NCBI RefSeq assembly: GCF_000785435.2
Contig: NZ_JTDB02000001.1
Coordinates: forward strand, 896,499 to 960,498
DNA length: 64,000 nt
Direction: 5' to 3'
From: Paraburkholderia sacchari
GTDB taxonomy: Bacteria; Pseudomonadota; Gammaproteobacteria; Burkholderiales; Burkholderiaceae
Position numbers and translations under genes: made by a program. This document shows positions 59,606-64,000 of this stretch, piece by piece. Position 1 is the stretch's first letter. Every line of letters begins with the position of its first letter. The notes under the pieces are model-generated. The model did no database searches, was not told the origin of the DNA, and saw only the letters and a list, made by a program, of their open reading frames with translations.

Positions 59606-62341
59606 ATGGCCGAAATCAAGCGTGCAGCGCTCTTTGGCAAGCTCAATCAGCTAGGCTTTCGCGCGCTCGAAAGCGCGAACATGTTTTGCCGCTTGCGCGG
59701 CAATCCTTATATCGAGCTCGTGCACTGGTTCCATCAGATCCTCCAGTTGCAGGACTCGGACCTGCACCGGCTCGCACGCCACTACGGGATCGATCCCGCG
59801 CGGCTCGCCAGCGACCTCACGGCGGCGCTCGACCGGTTGCCGCGCGGCGCCGGGTCGGTCACGGACATTTCCTCGCAGGTGGAGGAGGCCGTCGAGCGCG
59901 GCTGGGTGTTCGGCTCGCTGATGTTCGGCGAGTCGCAGGTGCGCACCGGGCATCTGATGGTCGGACTCCTGAAGACTCCGTCGCTGCGCAATACGCTCTA
60001 TGGCATCTCGCGGCAGTTCGAGCAGATCAAGCTCGATGCGCTGTGCGAGGAATTCGACCGCCTGCTGCGCGATTCGCCCGAAGCGGCGATGGGCGCGAGC
60101 GACGGCTTCAATGCGAACGCAGGCGCGGGAGCAGGCTCTGGAGCGGATGCCGCGGGAATGCCCCCGGCCGCGATGGGCAAGCAGGAAGCGCTGCGTCGCT
60201 TCACGACCGATCTCACCGAACAGGCGCGCAGCGGCAAGCTAGACCCCATCGTTGGCCGCGACGAGGAAATCCGCCAGGTGGTGGACATCCTCATGCGCCG
60301 CCGCCAGAACAACCCGATCCTCACGGGCGAAGCCGGCGTGGGCAAGACGGCGGTGGTGGAGGGCTTCGCGCAGCGCATCGTGGCGGGCGACGTGCCGCCT
60401 TCGCTGCGCGACGTCGAACTGCGCACGCTCGACGTGGGCCTGTTGCAGGCCGGCGCGAGCATGAAGGGCGAATTCGAGAACCGGCTGCGCCAGGTGATCG
60501 AAGAAGTGCAGGCCTCGGAAAAGCCTGTGATTCTCTTTATCGACGAAGCCCATACGCTGGTGGGCGCGGGCGGCGCGGCCGGCACCGGCGACGCTGCCAA
60601 CCTGCTCAAGCCCGCGCTCGCGCGCGGCACGCTGCGCACTGTGGCGGCCACCACGTGGGCCGAGTACAAGAAGCACATCGAAAAGGATCCCGCACTTACG
60701 CGGCGCTTCCAGGTCGTGCAGGTGGGCGAGCCCGATGAAGAAAAGGCCATCCGCATGATGCGCGGCGTGGCCTCCACGATGGAGCAGCACCACAAGGTGC
60801 AGGTGCTCGACGAGGCGCTGGAAGCAGCCGTGCGGCTTTCGCACCGCTACATTCCGGCGCGCCAGTTGCCCGACAAGTCGGTGAGCCTGCTCGACACGGC
60901 GTGCGCGCGCGTGGCAGTGAGCCAGCACGCCACGCCGCCCTCCGTGGACGATGCGCGCAAGCGGATTTCCGCGTTGGAGACGGAGTTGGAGATCATCGGC
61001 CGCGAGAAGGCCGTGGGCATCGAGACGCGCGAGCGCGAAGCGGCGGCCAGCGAAAAGCTCGCGGTGGAGCGCGAACGCCTCGTGGAACTCGAGGCGCGCT
61101 GGGAGAACGAGAAGGCGCTGGTCGAGCGGATTCTTTCGTTGCGTGCGCAACTTCGTGAGAAAACCGGCAAGGTGGAGGGCGGCGCGGATGCAGCGAACGC
61201 AGCCGCCGCGCCAGCGGCTGAAAGCGCCGGGAATGCCGCCGCGCAGATCGACCCCGAAGCACTGCGCGCCGAATTGCGCGAATTGCAGGCTCAGCTCGCG
61301 AGCCATCAGGGCGACGATCCGCTGATCCTGCCCACCGTCGATCGCCAGGCCGTGGCCTCGGTCGTGCAGGACTGGACCGGCATTCCCGTGGGCCGCATGG
61401 TACGCAACGAGATCGAGAACGTGCTCAAGCTCGCCGAGAATCTCAACAAGCGCATCATCGGCCAGGGCCACGCCACCGAAATGATCGCGCGGCGCATCCA
61501 GACTTCGCGCGCGGGGCTCGACAATCCGAACAAGCCGATTGGCGTGTTCATGCTCGCGGGCACCTCGGGCGTGGGCAAAACCGAGACCGCGCTCGCGCTG
61601 GCCGAGGTGCTCTACGGCGGCGAGCAGAACGTCATCACGATCAACATGAGCGAGTACCAGGAGGCGCACACGGTTTCGTCGCTCAAGGGCGCGCCGCCGG
61701 GCTATGTGGGCTACGGCGAGGGCGGGGTGCTCACCGAGGCCGTGCGGCGCCGCCCCTATAGCGTGGTGCTGCTCGACGAGGTGGAAAAGGCCCACCCCGA
61801 CGTGCACGAGATCTTCTTCCAGGTGTTCGACAAGGGCTGGATGGAAGACGGCGAGGGCCGCGTGATCGACTTCAGGAACACGCTCATCCTGCTGACCACC
61901 AACGCGGGCACCGACCTCATCACGAACCTTTGCAAGGACCCCGAACTGATGCCCGATCCCGAGGGCATCGCGAAGGCGTTGCGCGAGCCGCTGCTCAAGG
62001 TGTTCCCGCCCGCGCTGCTCGGCCGTGTGGTGACGATCCCGTACTACCCGCTCTCCGACGAGATGCTGGGCGCGATCATCCGCCTGCAACTCTCGCGCAT
62101 CGAGAAGCGGCTGCGCGTATCGCACAAGGTGCCGTTCCTCTACGACGACGACGTGGTCAAGCTCATCGCGAGCCGCTGCACGGAGCTTGAGAGCGGCGGG
62201 CGCATGATCGACGCGATCCTGACCAACACCTTGCTGCCGCGCGTGTCCACCGAGTTCCTCACGCGCATGATGAACGGCGGCAGCGTGACGAAGGTGCAGG
62301 TGGGCGCGCACGACGGCGAGTTTGTTTATACGTTCGACTGA
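59606..62341 (+). CDS. clpV: T6SS AAA+ ATPase ClpV (TssH)
   Basis: 911 residues; AGGAGA upstream. N-terminal Clp-N domain (about 1-155), a Gly/Ala linker, first AAA+ with Walker A GEAGVGKT at 241-248 and LFIDEAHTL, a coiled-coil middle region (about 450-560), second AAA+ with GTSGVGKT near 652 and LLDEVEKAH. It unfolds the contracted TssBC sheath for reuse. The T6SS neighbours exclude the general chaperone ClpB. Confidence 0.96.
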   Translation: MAEIKRAALFGKLNQLGFRALESANMFCRLRGNPYIELVHWFHQILQLQDSDLHRLARHYGIDPARLASDLTAALDRLPRGAGSVTDISSQVEEAVERGWVFGSLMFGESQVRTGHLMVGLLKTPSLRNTLYGISRQFEQIKLDALCEEFDRLLRDSPEAAMGASDGFNANAGAGAGSGADAAGMPPAAMGKQEALRRFTTDLTEQARSGKLDPIVGRDEEIRQVVDILMRRRQNNPILTGEAGVGKTAVVEGFAQRIVAGDVPPSLRDVELRTLDVGLLQAGASMKGEFENRLRQVIEEVQASEKPVILFIDEAHTLVGAGGAAGTGDAANLLKPALARGTLRTVAATTWAEYKKHIEKDPALTRRFQVVQVGEPDEEKAIRMMRGVASTMEQHHKVQVLDEALEAAVRLSHRYIPARQLPDKSVSLLDTACARVAVSQHATPPSVDDARKRISALETELEIIGREKAVGIETREREAAASEKLAVERERLVELEARWENEKALVERILSLRAQLREKTGKVEGGADAANAAAAPAAESAGNAAAQIDPEALRAELRELQAQLASHQGDDPLILPTVDRQAVASVVQDWTGIPVGRMVRNEIENVLKLAENLNKRIIGQGHATEMIARRIQTSRAGLDNPNKPIGVFMLAGTSGVGKTETALALAEVLYGGEQNVITINMSEYQEAHTVSSLKGAPPGYVGYGEGGVLTEAVRRRPYSVVLLDEVEKAHPDVHEIFFQVFDKGWMEDGEGRVIDFRNTLILLTTNAGTDLITNLCKDPELMPDPEGIAKALREPLLKVFPPALLGRVVTIPYYPLSDEMLGAIIRLQLSRIEKRLRVSHKVPFLYDDDVVKLIASRCTELESGGRMIDAILTNTLLPRVSTEFLTRMMNGGSVTKVQVGAHDGEFVYTFD

Positions 62342-62362
62342 ACAGGCGCTGGGAGAACTGCC

Positions 62363-62752
62363 ATGCCTCAACAGGTCAGCATGGGGGCCACACTGCAATG
62401 CTCATTCGGCGCGGCGCCGTCGAGCCTCGTGGTGTTGCCCGTCAATCAGGTGATGGGCGAGGGCCCGCCCGCCGCGAACATCATGGACCACATACCGATG
62501 GTCAACATCATGCCGTTCGGCGTGTGCTCGTCGATGGCCAATCCGGTGGTGGCGTCGGCCACGGCGGCGGCGTTCGGCGTGCTCACGCCCATGCCGTGCA
62601 TTCCTGCGACTTTCTCGCCGTGGGCCCCCGGCGCGCCGACCGTGCTGCTCGGCAACCAGCCCTCGCTCGACAACGTCTCGAAGTGCATGTGCAACTGGGG
62701 CGGCGTGGTATCGATCGTGAACCCCGCCACCGTCAACACGATGATTCCCTGA
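62363..62752 (+). CDS. DUF4280 PAAR-like spike-tip protein
   Basis: 129 residues. Family pattern of DUF4280: MGATLQCSFGAAPSSLVVLP, IMDHIPMVNIMPFGVCSSMANP, TPMPCIPATFSPW and CMCNWGGVVSIVNP. Such proteins fold like PAAR and are thought to cap the VgrG spike; the Cys residues may help bind a metal ion. Placed between clpV and vgrG, with 13 bases before vgrG. Confidence 0.88.
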   Translation: MPQQVSMGATLQCSFGAAPSSLVVLPVNQVMGEGPPAANIMDHIPMVNIMPFGVCSSMANPVVASATAAAFGVLTPMPCIPATFSPWAPGAPTVLLGNQPSLDNVSKCMCNWGGVVSIVNPATVNTMIP

Positions 62753-62765
62753 CCGATTGCCTGAG

Positions 62766-64000
62766 ATGACTTCGCAAGATACGAACCGCAACGTAACGGT
62801 GAACTGCAAGGGCACCGAGGCGAAACTGCTGTTCCTGCGCATGACCGGCAGCGACGAACTGGGCCGCCTGAGCGAGTACCGCGTGGACTTGCTGTGCGAG
62901 CAAAACAGCGTCACGCCTGCCCAGGTGCTCGGCCAGGACTTGTCGATCGCGCTCGCGCTGCCTGCGGGCGGGGAGCGCCAGTTCAACGGCATCGTGACGG
63001 TGTTCCGCATGATTTCGCCGGGCAACCAGATGTACGGCAGCATGGCCGGCTACCAGGCCATCGTGCGCCCGCGCCTTTGGCTGCTCACGCGCGGCTCGCA
63101 TTGCCGCTTCTTCTATCAGAAGACCGTGCCCGAGATCGTGATGAGCGTGCTCAACGACTACAACGTGGATGTGACCAACCGCTGCACCGCAACGTATCCC
63201 GCGCGCGAACACTGCGCGCAGTACCGCGAGACCGATTTCGACTTCGTGAGCCGGCTCATGGAGCACGAGGGCATCTACTACTATTTCGAGCACGCAAACG
63301 GCCGCCAGACCCTGGTGCTCGCCGACGCGGGCGACGTGCACGCGCCGATCCCGAACTACCGCGGCGTGCCGTACCGCGACCGCGATGCGGCCGCGCGCGA
63401 GGACATGGAGTGCGTCTACGAGTGGTTCACGGGCGGCGAGTTGCAGACTGGCTACTACGAAACCAACGACTACGACTTCGAAAAACCTTCTTCCAGCCTG
63501 CAAGGCGGCTTGCGCTCGCGCGCCACGCGCACCCAGCCTTACGACGCGGCGAGCTACACGATGCAGGAGCACCTCACGGGCCATACCGCGCCCGCCGACG
63601 GCGACCGCTACGCGCGCGTGGGCGTGGAGATCCGCCAGGCGCGCAACGACAGCATCGAAGGCCGCGCTTCCATGCGCGGCGTCTGGCCGGGTGGCTTGCT
63701 GCAACTGAGCGACCATCCGCTCGACGACTGCAACGACGGATATCTGGTCGTGCGCGCGACCTACGAAATCAATTCGGATGTCTATGTATCGAGCCGTGCG
63801 GCGCAAGGGCAGAGAAAGATGCCGTTCTTCGACTGCGCGTTCAGCGCGTTGCGTAAGGACAACCAGTTCCGCGCCGAGCGTCTCACGCCGCGCGCGGTGG
63901 TGGGCGGCCTGCAAACGGCAGTGGTGGTGGGCGACGCCGGCTCGGAGATCTTCACCGACGAGTACGGCCGCATCAAGGTGCAGTTCCACTGGGAGCAACT
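62766..64000 (+). CDS. vgrG: T6SS spike protein VgrG (TssI), 5' part, cut by window end
   Basis: About 411 residues visible from the ATG at 62766; the frame is still open at 64000. The gp27-like domain shows GRLSEYRVDLLCE near 30, FNGIVTVFR near 75, CAQYRETDFDFVSRLMEHEGIYYYFEH near 150 and GYYETNDYDFEKP near 228. The last residues, FTDEYGRIKVQFHWE, are the conserved start of the gp5-like OB fold. Whether a C-terminal effector extension exists cannot be seen. Confidence 0.95.
   Translation, partial: MTSQDTNRNVTVNCKGTEAKLLFLRMTGSDELGRLSEYRVDLLCEQNSVTPAQVLGQDLSIALALPAGGERQFNGIVTVFRMISPGNQMYGSMAGYQAIVRPRLWLLTRGSHCRFFYQKTVPEIVMSVLNDYNVDVTNRCTATYPAREHCAQYRETDFDFVSRLMEHEGIYYYFEHANGRQTLVLADAGDVHAPIPNYRGVPYRDRDAAAREDMECVYEWFTGGELQTGYYETNDYDFEKPSSSLQGGLRSRATRTQPYDAASYTMQEHLTGHTAPADGDRYARVGVEIRQARNDSIEGRASMRGVWPGGLLQLSDHPLDDCNDGYLVVRATYEINSDVYVSSRAAQGQRKMPFFDCAFSALRKDNQFRAERLTPRAVVGGLQTAVVVGDAGSEIFTDEYGRIKVQFHWEQ

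Noticed and set aside
1..64000. Insertion sequences, prophage, CRISPR array, tRNA or rRNA
   Set aside because: No transposase, integrase, regularly spaced direct-repeat array or RNA-gene structure was recognised anywhere in the window.

Overview
The window is high-GC beta-proteobacterial chromosome, most like Burkholderiaceae and in particular Paraburkholderia or a close relative. This is inferred from gene content: an aerobic benzoyl-CoA (box) pathway, a trimeric 'Gram-negative' porin, a DUF4148 protein, a burkholderial MltA, a FUSC/AaeX-type efflux operon and a type VI secretion locus. The species cannot be fixed from sequence reading alone. No rRNA, tRNA, CRISPR array, insertion sequence or prophage was seen.

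Layout. 1-6.3 kb: the 3' end of maeB, a membrane protein, a broken collagen-like-repeat gene, a glycine-zipper protein, a secreted esterase, a fossil of an M20 amidohydrolase, an SDR oxidoreductase and a stand-alone receiver protein. 7.4-11.2 kb: an alpha-oxoamine synthase of the CqsA/LqsA family facing an atypical response regulator and a multi-membrane-span histidine kinase. Together these look like a complete alpha-hydroxyketone quorum-sensing module (Lqs type). 11.5-20.4 kb: aerobic benzoate degradation via benzoyl-CoA: bclA and a DUF4863 gene on the minus strand, then boxR, boxC, boxB, boxA and a hotdog thioesterase on the plus strand, with a TGCA-rich palindrome between boxR and boxC that fits an operator. 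20.4-24.1 kb: a PanE/ApbA reductase, a SBP56-type methanethiol oxidase with a small membrane partner, and a DUF4148 protein. 24.1-29.6 kb: a five-gene marR-FUSC-aaeX-MFP-OMF efflux operon. 29.8-33.9 kb: a HAD phosphatase, a porin and MltA.

33.9-50.5 kb holds the least ordinary content. A membrane Ser/Thr kinase with a DUF4384 sensor-like tail is divergent from an apparent operon of a TPR-CHAT (caspase-like) protein, a TpsB transporter and a 2,367-residue TpsA exoprotein. The TpsA has an unusual set of closely spaced cysteine pairs and a C-terminal cysteine loop. A lower-GC gene of unknown function abuts the tpsA tail, followed by a PP2C phosphatase and a putative regulator that are divergent from the T6SS genes.

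51.3-64 kb: one half of a type VI secretion cluster in the order tssA-tssB-tssC-hcp-tagJ-tssE-tssF-tssG-clpV-DUF4280 (PAAR-like)-vgrG, with vgrG running off the window end. The membrane-complex genes (tssJ, tssK, tssL, tssM) are not in view.

The candidate for an under-described system is the CHAT-TpsB-TpsA locus with its divergent DUF4384 kinase and nearby PP2C phosphatase. The Lqs-like module is the second candidate.
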